Shown here piece by piece: positions 43,085 through 52,672 of a DNA stretch of 64,000 nucleotides; the first letter of the stretch is position 1; every line of letters starts with the position of its first letter. The position numbers and the translations under genes are program-made. The notes beneath the pieces are model-generated. The model was not told the origin of the DNA, did not search any database, and saw only the letters and a program-made list of their open reading frames with translations. This DNA is from CAZOVB01 sp964583095 (lineage in GTDB: Bacteria; Planctomycetota; Phycisphaerae; SM23-33), in the NCBI GenBank assembly GCA_964583095.1, contig CAZOVB010000002.1, positions 62,001-126,000 of the forward strand, written 5' to 3'.

Positions 43085-46000
43085 ATGGCAGAATCCAACC
43101 CCTCACAACCTGAACAGCCACAGACACTGCGAGACCAGGCAGAAGCAAAGAACCTGGCCTTCCTGCAGGACCTGCTTGGCAGCGGTGAAGTCGAAGCTGT
43201 TTCCGGACCGGCTCAGGAGATCCAGGCAACCAATCCGCCTGCGTCCCAGCCGGCTCCTGCTGCTGCGCCTCAGGAAGCCCCCCAGCAAAAGGCCCCCCAG
43301 CAACCCGCCCCGGCACCGGAGCCTCAGGCCCAGCCCGCCCAGGAGCAAGCAGCTCAGCCGGCCGCCAATGGAAAGGTCGAGCAGGACGATATCGATGCGA
43401 TGATCGCTGCAAGGGCGGCCAAGAAGAAGGAAGCCCCTCAGCAAGAGGCTCCCCAGCAACCCGCCCCGGCACCGGAGCCTCAGGNNNNNNNNNNNNNNNN
43501 NNNNNNNNNNNNNNNNNNNNNNNNNNNNNNNNNNNNNNNNNNNNNNNNNNNNNNNNNNNNNNNNNNNNNNNNNNNNNNNNNNNNGAAGCCCCTCAGCAAG
43601 AGGCTCCCCAGCAACCCGCCCCGGCACCGGAGCCTCAGGCCCAGCCCGCCCAGGAGCAAGCAGCTCAGCCGGCCGCCAATGGAAAGGTCGAGCAGGACGA
43701 TATCGATGCGATGATCGCTGCAAGGGCGGCCAAGAAGAAGGAAGCCCCTCAGCAAGAGGCTCCCCAGCAACCCGCCCCGGCACCGGAGCCTCAGGACCAG
43801 CCCGCCCAGGCGCCCGTCAGTGCTGCTGCCGCCGGTCCAACAGCAGTGCAGAAGATGGAACAGGATGACATAGACGCTATCATCGCCAAACGGGCGGCGG
43901 AAAAGGAATCCGGAGCCGCTGCTCCCGCCCCAGCCCAGGGAGAACCTTCCACTGCGCTGGGCCAGTCGGCAATCGATTCCATGATCAAGAATCAGGATTC
44001 CAAGCCGGATCTGGGGCTCAAGAGCGAGGAGCCCGAGCAGGAGCCCGAAGCCGAGCAGGCCGAACCGCAAGCGTTGGGCGAACTGGAACAGGTCCTGGCC
44101 AGACTCGACAGCTCGAGCATCTCCAGGCGCAAACTCTCGCTGGCTCACATAGTGGCATTCTTGAACTCGATGCTGATCCTGGTTCTTCTGGCAGCGGTCC
44201 TTACCCGTCCCGAGCCGAAGACCACGCCGGTTGAGAAGGAAGTAGTCATCCAGCAAGCTCCGGAAGAGGAACGGGACCCTGCCGTGGAAGAGTTCGTCAA
44301 ATCGCTACCCACGGTGATCGGGGCCAATTCCACCTGGGGAGATGCCGAACGCGCCTATGCCGAACGCGGCTACGCGACGGCTTTGCGACACTATTCAACC
44401 CTCCTCCAGACGGCTGACGAGACCTCCGAGAACATTCCCATCAAGGACTACCTCCGCCTCCGCATCGCACAGTGCCTGGAGCGAACCGGCAAGGAAGAAG
44501 AGGCGATGCTGGTATTCCAGGAGGTAGCCAAGAGCAAGTCCCCGATCTGTAAGGCCTCGGCTCACCATGAGATCGGCCGCGTTCATGCCCGCCGCAAGCA
44601 GTATCTTCTGGCTCGTGCCCAGGCATTTGCAGCCCTGTCCGCCCTGGAATCCATGGAGAATCCACCGAAGCTTGCACTGGACTGCCGCTTCCTGATCGGC
44701 CGGGTCATGACGGAAAAGGCCCTGGCCTTCTTCAACCCGCAGGACCAGCTCCACTGGCAGTGGAAGACACCGGATGACATCTTCGCGGGGTTCGACGAGA
44801 TGCAGCTCCGCAAGCGTCTGAAAGACGGATACGGACGTCTGGGCGGAGGGTTCCTCGGGGCGGAAATCATTCCCGACCCCAGCGGGGAAGTGGTCAATGC
44901 GCGTTGCCGGCAGGTGTCACTGGAGGAAGTCTTCAAGCGTCTGCATACCGTGGCCAAGGTCGATATCGGCTACGACAGCTCGGTGAGCGTCAAGTCCAGG
45001 AAGCGCTCTATCAACCTTTGGATGAACAAGGTCGCCCCGGCCCACCTGGCGGAACTGGCGGCCGGGCAGGTCGGGCTGATCTGCTATTTCGACGGTCGCA
45101 GGCTTGCGGTTTTTGATCCTCGCAACATCAACTCCGTTGCCCGCGAGAAGCAACTCTACATCGGGCAGGCACGGAGGATCTGGCATCGGCTGGATGCAGC
45201 CCACCCCTTTGATGAGCGTATCGCTCACGCCCACCTGGGGCTGGGGAGCCTCCTGGAAGCCAGCGGGAACCCCGCGGATCTCAGCGAGGCCCTCAATGAA
45301 TACGCAACGGTGATGAAGCTCTTTGACGACAATCAACTGGTCGCACCGTTGGCCCTGCTGCGGAAGATCGGCATCCACCTCAGAACCGGTGATATCAAGC
45401 AGGCTCGCGAGGGATTGCAGAACCTCATCGACCAGTACCCGCATTTCCGGGCCGATGAGACCTGGCTGCAACTGGCGGAGGTCACCTACCAATACGGTGC
45501 GGTGGAGGCGGCCTCGCGGGTCTTCCGAGAGCTCTACGAAGACAATCTTTCCGTCGATTCCAGGGCAGCAGCCAGCCACGGCGTGGGCAAGTGCGCTTTC
45601 GAACTGGGGGATTACCGCAGCGCCACCCACTGGCTCAAGCGCTACCTCGGACTCAGCCAGGAGGCCGACGTGGAAGAATATCGGCCCGGCGCCCTGCTGC
45701 TGATGGGCAAGAGCTATGCACGCCTCGGCGAAACCGCCCCCGCAATTACCTACCTTCACCGGGCACTGGATCAATCCAACAGTCCCAGCCACGAACTGGA
45801 CGTTCTCCAGGAAATCGCCGACGCGGAATTCTCCCTGGGTAATTGGGTCAACTGCCTGGGCGCCCTGAACCAGATGGAGAATCTGGAAATGAGCCCCGAA
45901 GTCGACTGTCGACGGATTCTGACCATGTCTCGGACCTTCCGGGCCATGGACCTGCCCGAACGGTCGATCGATGTCGTCCTGATGGCTCTCCAGATGAAGA

Positions 46001-46338
46001 CCCTCCAGGCAGATCCCTACGGACCGGCCCTGGAACTGGAATACGCCCGGGCGTTGAGGGACCACGACGACGTCCCGGCCGCTATCGAGGCCTACCTGGA
46101 GGTATGGCCTAAGCTTCAGCCGGGCAAAGACACCTGGCTGGCCGGCTGCGAGATGGCCCAGCTCTGTCTTGAGGCCGAGCGAGTCGGACAGGCAGTGAGC
46201 ATCCTGGAAGAGACGGTCAAAGTCGCCAAGGACGGGGACATCCTCGCCAAGGCAAAGAATCTCCTGGTTCGGGCCTACCTGTTGCAGGATGAGTTCCAGA
46301 AGGCATCACAGACGGCCTCGGCAGGAGGTGTCCAGTGA
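43085..46338 (+). CDS. membrane-anchored TPR protein with repeated FliM-like motifs and STN-like domain (interrupted by an assembly gap)
   Basis: The gene starts at ATG 43085, is broken by 100 N, and resumes in the frame read from 43585 to the stop at 46338. Before the gap: 133 residues, Pro/Gln/Ala-rich, with 52-residue repeats. Each full repeat contains EQDDIDAMIA, and variants follow (EQDDIDAIIA near 43858, GQSAIDSMI near 43960), resembling the CheY-binding LSQDEIDALL of FliM. One membrane helix follows (coding about 44145-44205). The C-terminal part has an STN-like segment (VSLEEVFKRLHTVAKVDIGY, about 44914-45120) and several TPR units. The predicted topology puts the repeats in the cytoplasm and the TPRs in the periplasm. 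It leads the sigma-54-driven arm. Function unknown; a motor scaffold is inferred. Confidence 0.75.
43274..43796 (+). repeat. 156-bp in-frame tandem repeats
   Basis: Units begin at 43274, 43430, 43585 and 43741; the distance is 156 bases (52 codons) between the first two and between the last two. The copies are nearly identical at the DNA level, implying recent duplication. The assembly gap falls inside the array, so the real copy number is unknown. Confidence 0.92.
43485..43584. other. assembly gap (100 N) inside the repeat array
   Basis: The frame before the gap and the frame after it do not match across exactly 100 bases, although both read the same repeat. The gap length is therefore a placeholder, not a true distance. 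Confidence 0.97.
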
Positions 46339-47348
46339 ATCGGTGGAGGCTTCTGATTGCGGCGTGGACTGTTGCTCTCCCCCTGACGGCCCTGGCTGAA
46401 CCGGAGGGAGAATCCAATGTTCGCCGGAGCATGTGGAAGGTCTGGCGATCCACCGTTACCGCGCCACGACAGGGCGACCCGGAAGACCCCGGCCAGACAC
46501 CGCAGGACCCGGATTCGTCCCCCAAGGTCAAAACCCCCTCCGATGCGTCAGACGCCGAGGCCGGTACATCCCAGGACGCTTCGATGGCCAAGCCGGCCCG
46601 CGCGCTGCCCCGCCTCGAGCCGAATCGGGAGCGGCTGATACCGGTCCAGTTGCCCCTGATCGACCAGGAACAGCCCGAGTCCCCCGAGCCGGACAGCGCC
46701 GGCCGGAGCCAGTCGCCCCGGAACTCCGAAAAGAACGATTCCGAAACCCCCCATCCGGAAACGCCCCGAAGCCCTGAGACCCAGGAGCGACCTTCGGGTC
46801 CGCCGCCGGTACGCCTGGCCCAGACCCAACCGGACCCGCCGGATCCGCAGACGAGCCAAGAAACAGACCCTCGGGACAGGGCCATCGTGAACCCCATCCT
46901 GGACGACGGCACAGAGCATGAGGTGCCCCCCGCACTGGTAGCGGCGCTGAAGATGGCCCAGGTTTCCTCAGCCGACCAGGTTCGCGACCCGGCCGGGTTG
47001 GCTGATCGTCTCTATCGCCGCAAACTCTACCGGCCCGCGGAGTTCTTCTATCGCACCGCGCTGGTCCGACAGAAGGACGTCGACAGGCCCTGGGTTCTGC
47101 TCCAAATGGGCAACTGCCTTCAACACCGCGATTACGCGGCGGCAGGCGAGACCTATTCCACCATCCTGGCCGAGTTTCCAAAATCGCCCTGGGCGAAACT
47201 TGCCCGCGTGCAGAAGGAAATCTGCCAGTTCCGTCTGCGAAACCAGGCGGAGGAAACCATTCAAGACGCCCTCAAGAACGTCAACCGACCGGAAGATCCG
47301 CTGGCCGAAGAACTCGAACCGTCGCGACGGGAGGTCGGCCAGCCATGA
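46335..47348 (+). CDS. exported Pro-rich TPR-like protein of the flagellar operon
   Basis: The 337-residue protein starts at GTG 46335, overlapping the previous stop (GTGA) behind GGAGGTG. A signal peptide is evident (MNRWRLLIAAWTVALPLTALA). Residues 40-200 are Pro/Ser/Glu-rich and disordered. The C-terminal 120 residues (LADRLYRRKLYRPAEFFYRT, DRPWVLLQMGNCLQHRDYAA) form one to three TPR-like helical pairs. Export plus TPR next to a membrane-anchored TPR protein suggests a periplasmic partner, as PflA is to PflB in Campylobacter; no sequence proof of homology can be given. The sigma-54 activator gene overlaps its end (ATGA). Confidence 0.7.
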   Translation: MNRWRLLIAAWTVALPLTALAEPEGESNVRRSMWKVWRSTVTAPRQGDPEDPGQTPQDPDSSPKVKTPSDASDAEAGTSQDASMAKPARALPRLEPNRERLIPVQLPLIDQEQPESPEPDSAGRSQSPRNSEKNDSETPHPETPRSPETQERPSGPPPVRLAQTQPDPPDPQTSQETDPRDRAIVNPILDDGTEHEVPPALVAALKMAQVSSADQVRDPAGLADRLYRRKLYRPAEFFYRTALVRQKDVDRPWVLLQMGNCLQHRDYAAAGETYSTILAEFPKSPWAKLARVQKEICQFRLRNQAEETIQDALKNVNRPEDPLAEELEPSRREVGQP

Positions 47349-48742
47349 CCCACAGGCCAAGAGGCATTTTGATCCTCGAATCGAAAAAACAGTCCGCTCC
47401 ACGGGTGCTGGAAATCCTGGCCCGGCGCAATGTCCTCGGTGAGGTCGTCAAAACCAAGGCCCAGGCAATCAGTAAACTCCATCGCGGCAACTACACGATG
47501 CTCATCGCCGATGCCGACGACTTGGAAAGCCCGTTGAGAGAGGCCCTTGGCCGGATCGGCCAGGAACACCCGTTGCTGATTCAGGTAATCCTGGATTCCA
47601 GCCCCTCGATCCAGCGTGCCGTAACCGCCCTCCAGGCCGGGGCCCGGACATACCTGCCCCAGCCGTTGGAGGAATCGCAGATCCAAGACCTGATCGCTGC
47701 GGTTGTCCCCGACCGCCCCTGCCCGATCCTGCCCCAATGCCTGGAGGCCGGGACCGAAATCGTCGGCAGGAGCAACGCACTCAAAGAGACGCTGGCCATG
47801 GCTTCGCGTGTGGCCCAGACCGCCCTGCCGGTGTTGATTACCGGAGAAAGCGGCACGGGCAAGGAGCTTCTGAGCCAGTTCGTCCACGCCCGATCCCGTC
47901 GCAGCCAGGGCCCCTTCATCCGGGTCAACTGCGCCGCCCTGAGCGAATCGCTCCTGGAGAGCGAACTTTTCGGCCACGAGGCCGGTGCCTTCACCGGGGC
48001 GGTCTCTCAGCGGAAGGGGCGATTCGAGAGAGCTCACCTCGGCACGCTCCTGCTGGATGAGATTACCGAAACGTCCCCGCGTCTCCAGGCCCAGTTGCTC
48101 CGCGTGCTGGAAGGCCAGGACCTCGAGCGCCTCGGGGGCAGTGAGACGCTCCGGGTCGACGTCCGCGTGCTGGCCACGACCAACCGCGACCTGGCCTCGG
48201 AAGTCCAGGCCGGTCGCTTCCGCGCGGATCTGTACTACCGCCTGGCGGGCGTGCATCTCCAGATGCCCGCTCTGCGCGACCGCCTGGAGGACCTGGAAGA
48301 CCTTCTCTGGCATTTTGTGAATCGCTACAGCCCCGAGACCTGCCGGCATATCGAGCAGATCGAGAGTGCGATGATGGGGCGTCTGAAGCAGATGAGTTTT
48401 CCCGGTAACGTCCGCCAGCTTCGCAATCTGATTCGGGCGGCCCTGGCGATGGGACAGGGACCGATCCTGTCGGTGTCGGATCTTTCGCACGTTCGGACCT
48501 GCCCGCCTCCTGCCCGGTTGGCCCCGGCCCGGAGCGACACGCTCAAACTCCAGGAACTGGAGCGACGGGCGATTGTGGAAGCTCTGCGGCGAACCAAGAG
48601 CCACCAGGCCAAGGCGGCCGACCTGCTGGGAATCACCGACCGTACCCTCCGTGAGAAACTCCGTCGCTACCGAGCCGACGGCAAATGGCCCCGCAAGAAA
48701 GACAAACAGGTAGAGATACCATGCCAAGAACTCCCAGCATAA
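47345..48742 (+). CDS. sigma-54-dependent flagellar transcriptional activator
   Basis: The 465-residue protein has the three-part layout of FlrC/FleQ-type regulators. Residues 1-125 are receiver-like but degenerate (final Lys replaced in YLPQPLEE). The AAA+ domain has Walker A GESGTGKE, the sigma-54 contact loop GAFTGA (in EAGAFTGAV), Walker B LLLDEI and the arginine-finger region. A C-terminal Fis-type helix-turn-helix (HQAKAADLLGITDRTLREKL) binds DNA. It most likely drives the divergent sigma-54 promoters and the one before fliO. Unlike classical NtrC partners, no sensor kinase is adjacent. It overlaps its upstream neighbour by 4 bases and flgB by 22. Confidence 0.92.
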   Translation: MTHRPRGILILESKKQSAPRVLEILARRNVLGEVVKTKAQAISKLHRGNYTMLIADADDLESPLREALGRIGQEHPLLIQVILDSSPSIQRAVTALQAGARTYLPQPLEESQIQDLIAAVVPDRPCPILPQCLEAGTEIVGRSNALKETLAMASRVAQTALPVLITGESGTGKELLSQFVHARSRRSQGPFIRVNCAALSESLLESELFGHEAGAFTGAVSQRKGRFERAHLGTLLLDEITETSPRLQAQLLRVLEGQDLERLGGSETLRVDVRVLATTNRDLASEVQAGRFRADLYYRLAGVHLQMPALRDRLEDLEDLLWHFVNRYSPETCRHIEQIESAMMGRLKQMSFPGNVRQLRNLIRAALAMGQGPILSVSDLSHVRTCPPPARLAPARSDTLKLQELERRAIVEALRRTKSHQAKAADLLGITDRTLREKLRRYRADGKWPRKKDKQVEIPCQELPA

Positions 48743-49086
48743 TCCAGTTCACCGAAACAGGCGCCAAGGCCTTCGAACTGCGCCAGCGCGCCATCGCCTC
48801 GAACCTGTCCAACGTACGAAAACCGGGCTTTCTTCGACATGATGTGCGCTTCGAGGATGTCCTGGCCGAACAGTTAAAGGGCGGGATCGAAAACGTCCGC
48901 CTCGGGCGGATCAAGCCCAAGATCATCAAGCCGCTCAATACGCCCCTCAGTTCGGACGGCAACGACATTCACCTGGATATGGAGACCAGCAATCTCATGA
49001 AGAACGCCGGTCGCTACAAGACCATGATGATGATCATGAAAAAGGCCTATCTTCAGCACGATATGGCCATGAAAACCCAAGGCTAG
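48721..49086 (+). CDS. flgB: flagellar basal-body rod protein FlgB
   Basis: The start at ATG 48721 overlaps the activator gene and gives 121 residues. The rod-family N-terminus is seen in GAKAFELRQRAIASNLSNVR, and DIHLDMETSNLMKNAGRYKT is the FlgB C-terminal signature. It forms the proximal rod with FlgC, FlgF and FliE. flgC follows after 12 bases. Confidence 0.95.
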   Translation: MPRTPSIIQFTETGAKAFELRQRAIASNLSNVRKPGFLRHDVRFEDVLAEQLKGGIENVRLGRIKPKIIKPLNTPLSSDGNDIHLDMETSNLMKNAGRYKTMMMIMKKAYLQHDMAMKTQG

Positions 49087-49098
49087 GACCCTACTGCC

Positions 49099-49506
49099 AT
49101 GCCGATTCCCGCAATACACAATCCGTTCAACCTGGCCGTCCACGGCCTGCGGGCCGAGGGACTCCGACTCAACGTCGCCACGCAGAACATCGCCAACGCC
49201 AACACCGTCCGCACGGACGATACCGATGCCTACCTTCGCAAGGAAGTCATCCTGACCAGCGATGAAGAGGCCCTGGACGGGCTCACGATCGACCAGATCG
49301 TCACCGACCGTCGCCGGGACTTCAAGCGGGTCTACAACCCGGCCCATCCGCACGCGGACGAAAACGGATTTGTCACAATGTCCAATGTCGAGGTCCCGAT
49401 GGAACTGATCAACATGATGAGCGCCTCCCGCGCCTACCAGGCCAACGTCGCCTCCATCAAGCGATACCAGGACATGATCAACAGCACTTTGGAACTCCTC
49501 AGATAA
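49099..49506 (+). CDS. flgC: flagellar basal-body rod protein FlgC
   Basis: The 135-residue protein shows the rod motif NLAVHGLRAEGLRLNVATQN followed by IANANT, the middle VYNPAHPHADENGFVTMSNV and the end ELINMMSASRAYQANVASIK, all diagnostic of FlgC. It is part of the proximal rod and lies between flgB and fliE as in most bacteria. Confidence 0.97.
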   Translation: MPIPAIHNPFNLAVHGLRAEGLRLNVATQNIANANTVRTDDTDAYLRKEVILTSDEEALDGLTIDQIVTDRRRDFKRVYNPAHPHADENGFVTMSNVEVPMELINMMSASRAYQANVASIKRYQDMINSTLELLR

Positions 49507-49518
49507 CCGGAGAATCTC

Positions 49519-49824
49519 ATGCCCCCGATCAATCCAATCCAGGGTCTTTCCCAGCCGAACTGGTCGCCCAAGCTCGCCCAGCACAAAGCCAATGCCAAAG
49601 GCGATGCCGGCTTTGGAGACATGCTCAAACAGGCCGTCAACAATGTCGACGGCGAACAGCAGAAATCCACCTCCGCCGTGGCGGACCTGCTCAGCGGACG
49701 CACCGACAATGTCGTCAATGTCGTTACCCAGGTCGCCCAGGCCGACATGAGCTTCAAACTGCTTATGGGTGTGCGAAACAAGATGATCGAAGCCTACAAG
49801 ACCACCATCAACATGCAGGTCTGA
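49519..49824 (+). CDS. fliE: flagellar hook-basal body complex protein FliE
   Basis: The 101-residue protein ends in the FliE signature VAQADMSFKLLMGVRNKMIE followed by AYKTTINMQV. FliE connects the MS-ring to the rod and is an early export substrate. The N-terminus is variable, as usual. fliF follows 33 bases later. Confidence 0.95.
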   Translation: MPPINPIQGLSQPNWSPKLAQHKANAKGDAGFGDMLKQAVNNVDGEQQKSTSAVADLLSGRTDNVVNVVTQVAQADMSFKLLMGVRNKMIEAYKTTINMQV

Positions 49825-49856
49825 CCCCCTAGAGCCCACTGCCCAAGGACCCAGCC

Positions 49857-51045
49857 GTGAACCCGATACTCCAGTACTTTAAGGATCTGTGGAACAACGC
49901 CAGCCTCGTCCAGCGCGTCATCGTGCTGGGCAGCCTCCTGGCTGTCGCAGCAGGATCGATTGCCGTCTTCGGCTGGGCTTCGAACCCGACGATGCGGCTT
50001 CTCTACGGGCAACTGAGCCAGGACGATGCGGCCAAGATCCTCGAACGCCTCGACGATGCCGGTGTTTCCTACCAGCTCAAGAACTCCGGAACCAGCATCT
50101 ACGTTCCGGCCGAAGAGGTCGCCAACCTGAGGCTGACCCTCAGCAAAGACGGCCTGCCCACCGGCGGGATCCACGGGGCCGAGCTCCTGGACGAAAAGCC
50201 CCCCCTGGGGGATTCACCGGCGGTGACCAAGAACCGCATCCGCAGGGCGCTGGAGGGCGAACTGGCCCGGTCGATCTGCATTATCGAGGGCGTGCGGCAT
50301 TGTCGCGTCCACATCATCCCGGCTGAGAGAACCCTCTTCGGTACCAACGCCGATCGGGAAGCCAAGGCCTCGGTCACCGTCACGCTCGAGCCGGGAGTCG
50401 CCCTTGCAGGGAGAAACGTACAGGCCATCGTCCACATGGTCTCCTGCAGCGTTCGGGGCCTGACACCCCGGAACGTCAGCCTCGTCGACAACCACGGCAA
50501 TCTGCTTTCCGGCGATGGCCCCGACGAGGGTACCCGAATCGCCAGCAACTATCTCGAACACAAGACCCAGCGGGAGCGGACGCTTCTTCGCAAGGTCGAG
50601 ACCCTCCTGGAAAAGGCCCTGGGCAAGGGCAACTACCAGGTCGAACTGGCCCTGGACCTGGACAACAAACTCGAAACCGTCGAAAGCCACACGTTCGATC
50701 CGAAGCAGAAAGCCCCCGTCTCGGAGCAACTGGAAACCAGCAAGAGCGACGGCGGGCGCGTGGCCAGCGTCCTGCCCGGGGGCACCAACGGCCAGGCGGC
50801 CCGGCTGGCAAGGGCACCCGGCTCGGAAAGCACCATGCGGGAGACCGTCCAGTACGTCTATCCGGTCNNNNNNNNNNNNNNNNNNNNNNNNNNNNNNNNN
50901 NNNNNNNNNNNNNNNNNNNNNNNNNNNNNNNNNNNNNNNNNNNNNNNNNNNNNNNNNNNNNNNNNNNCTGGCCAGGCAGCTTCAGGAACATCCCGAACAG
51001 GTAAAGAGGCTCTTCGCCAGTTGGGTCGAAGAGGAAGAGAACTAG
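49857..51045 (+). CDS. fliF: flagellar M-ring protein FliF (interrupted by an assembly gap)
   Basis: GTG 49857 begins the protein; 337 residues are visible before 100 N at 50868-50967, and 25 residues plus a TAG stop follow. The first membrane helix lies at about residues 18-40 (VIVLGSLLAVAAGSIAVFGW). Periplasmic ring-building motifs include LRLTLSKDGLPTGG, VTKNRIRRALEGELARSI and VRHCRVHIIPAERTLF. The C-terminal segment LARQLQEHPEQVKRLFASWV is the FliG-binding tail. FliF usually has about 500-550 residues, so the gap hides more than 100 bases. It forms the MS-ring in the inner membrane. Confidence 0.95.
50868..50967. other. assembly gap (100 N) inside fliF
   Basis: The gap removes part of the periplasmic region and the second membrane helix of FliF. 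The frames on the two sides differ, so the gap length is a placeholder and the gene need not be frameshifted in reality. Confidence 0.97.
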
Positions 51046-51061
51046 AGAAGGAGTACGTGGC

Positions 51062-52069
51062 GTGGCAAGGTCCGGCAAACAGAAAGCAGCCATGTTGCTC
51101 ATGACGCTCGATCCCGAATCGGCGACCGAGCTGATGGGATGCATCACCCCCGAAGCAATGGCCGAGGTGGGGGCGGAGGTATCGTACCTGGCCTCCAACG
51201 GCATCGGGCGAGAGCAGGCAGAGGAAGAACTCGCCCCGGAGCTGGAATCGTTTCTCCACGGCCAGATCGAGGACCAGATCGCCTTTGTGCGCCAGATGAT
51301 CGAAGGCGCCCTGGGCGAAAACGACTGCAAGAACGTCATGCAGCAGGTGCAGTTCCTGGTCAAGAGTCGCGACCCCTTCCACGACATCCGTGAGGCCAGA
51401 ATCGACGATATCTCCGAGGTCCTCACCGGTGAGTCCGCCGAGGTGGCTGCCCTGGTCATCTCCGAATTGCCCAGCCAGAAGAGTGTGCAGCTTCTACCCA
51501 TGCTCGCCAATGACGTACGCCAGAAAGTCGTCCATCGACTGGCCACCTGCCAGGGCGTACCTGTCAACACCCGCGTCCGGATCGCCCGGGCGGTTCAGGC
51601 TCGACTCAAGGCCGTGGAAAGCCTCCGGGGCGAGGCCGAAGAACTCGTCGAGGGCGGACGCAAACGCCAGCAGTATCGAAAGGTCGCGATGCTCCTGCGT
51701 GGCCTGGAGCAGAACGCCCGGACCGAACTGCTTACCGGCATCCGTGAACAGGACGAAGAAGCCGCCGAGTCCATCAAGAAGCTCATGGTCGCCTGGGAAG
51801 ACGTACAGAAGATCGAAGATCGGACCATGCAGGAAATCCTCCGCGGCGTCGAGCCCAACAGCCTGGCCGTCGCCCTGTACGGAGCCGACGAGCCCACCAT
51901 CGAGAAGGTTCGGCGAAACATCTCCGAGCGTGTCGAAGCCGCTCTCGACGAAGAGATGTCCCTGCTGTCCAAGCCCCCCAAGAAAGAGGTCGAAAAAGCC
52001 AGGTCCGCCATCCTGGACATCATGTTCGACCTCAACAGCCAGAACATGCTCATCTTCGAGGACGAGTAG
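51062..52069 (+). CDS. fliG: flagellar motor switch protein FliG
   Basis: The 335-residue protein (GTG 51062) has the three armadillo-like parts of FliG. KQKAAMLLMTLDPESATELM opens the FliF-binding domain; SAEVAALVISELPSQKSVQL is the middle PAA-box area; and the C-terminal motor domain follows with TMQEILRGVEPNSLAVALYG and EEMSLLSKPPKKEVEKARSA, including charged residues that face the stator. FliG transmits torque and switching. The start spacing to fliF is 16 bases. Confidence 0.97.
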   Translation: MARSGKQKAAMLLMTLDPESATELMGCITPEAMAEVGAEVSYLASNGIGREQAEEELAPELESFLHGQIEDQIAFVRQMIEGALGENDCKNVMQQVQFLVKSRDPFHDIREARIDDISEVLTGESAEVAALVISELPSQKSVQLLPMLANDVRQKVVHRLATCQGVPVNTRVRIARAVQARLKAVESLRGEAEELVEGGRKRQQYRKVAMLLRGLEQNARTELLTGIREQDEEAAESIKKLMVAWEDVQKIEDRTMQEILRGVEPNSLAVALYGADEPTIEKVRRNISERVEAALDEEMSLLSKPPKKEVEKARSAILDIMFDLNSQNMLIFEDE

Positions 52070-52075
52070 CCCGTT

Positions 52076-52672
52076 ATGCAGCAACTGCAAGTCACCATTC
52101 CAGCCCCCCTGGTGGGGATCCGCTTGGCCGGCCCGCTGGGCGAGCAGGCCATGGCGGCCATGGTCCGCTCCATGCAGCCGGTGGGTCCCGATCAGGACGA
52201 ACAACTCCGACAGGAGTTCAAGCAGCTCATGGAGGGACAGAAGCTGCAGGTTGCCTCTGCCGTCGGGGCCCTGGGCCAGGCCGTGGAGAGCATCGAGCAG
52301 GTCAAACGACAGATCGCGGAAGAAGCCCAGGAGGAGCTACTCGCCGCTGCGGTGGAAATAGCCGGGATGATCGTCGCCCAGCAAATCCAGGCCGGGCAGG
52401 TGAAGATCGATCCGATCCTCGAAAAGGCCCTGGCCAAGCTTCCAGCCCGACAGGAAGTGCGGATCCACCTGAACCCCGAAGATCTCAAGCAGTGCCGGCT
52501 GGCCCAGACCGGCCAGGAAAGCGGCCACACCAACCGGTACCAGTTCGTCCCCGATGGGCAGATAAAGCCCGGCGAGTGCCTGCTGGAATCCGACGAGGCC
52601 AGCATCGAACATACCGTAGATGACAGCCTGGACAGCATTCGTGAGGCGTTGCTGGGGAGTAATGGATCATGA
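52076..52672 (+). CDS. fliH: flagellar assembly protein FliH
   Basis: The 198-residue protein has a central amphipathic coiled coil (EQLRQEFKQLMEGQKLQVAS) and a C-terminal domain (LAKLPARQEVRIHLNPEDL, DGQIKPGECLLESDEASIEH) typical of FliH/HrpE stalk proteins that regulate the FliI ATPase. It lacks the long glycine-repeat segment seen in some species. The stop overlaps fliI (ATGA). Confidence 0.9.
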   Translation: MQQLQVTIPAPLVGIRLAGPLGEQAMAAMVRSMQPVGPDQDEQLRQEFKQLMEGQKLQVASAVGALGQAVESIEQVKRQIAEEAQEELLAAAVEIAGMIVAQQIQAGQVKIDPILEKALAKLPARQEVRIHLNPEDLKQCRLAQTGQESGHTNRYQFVPDGQIKPGECLLESDEASIEHTVDDSLDSIREALLGSNGS

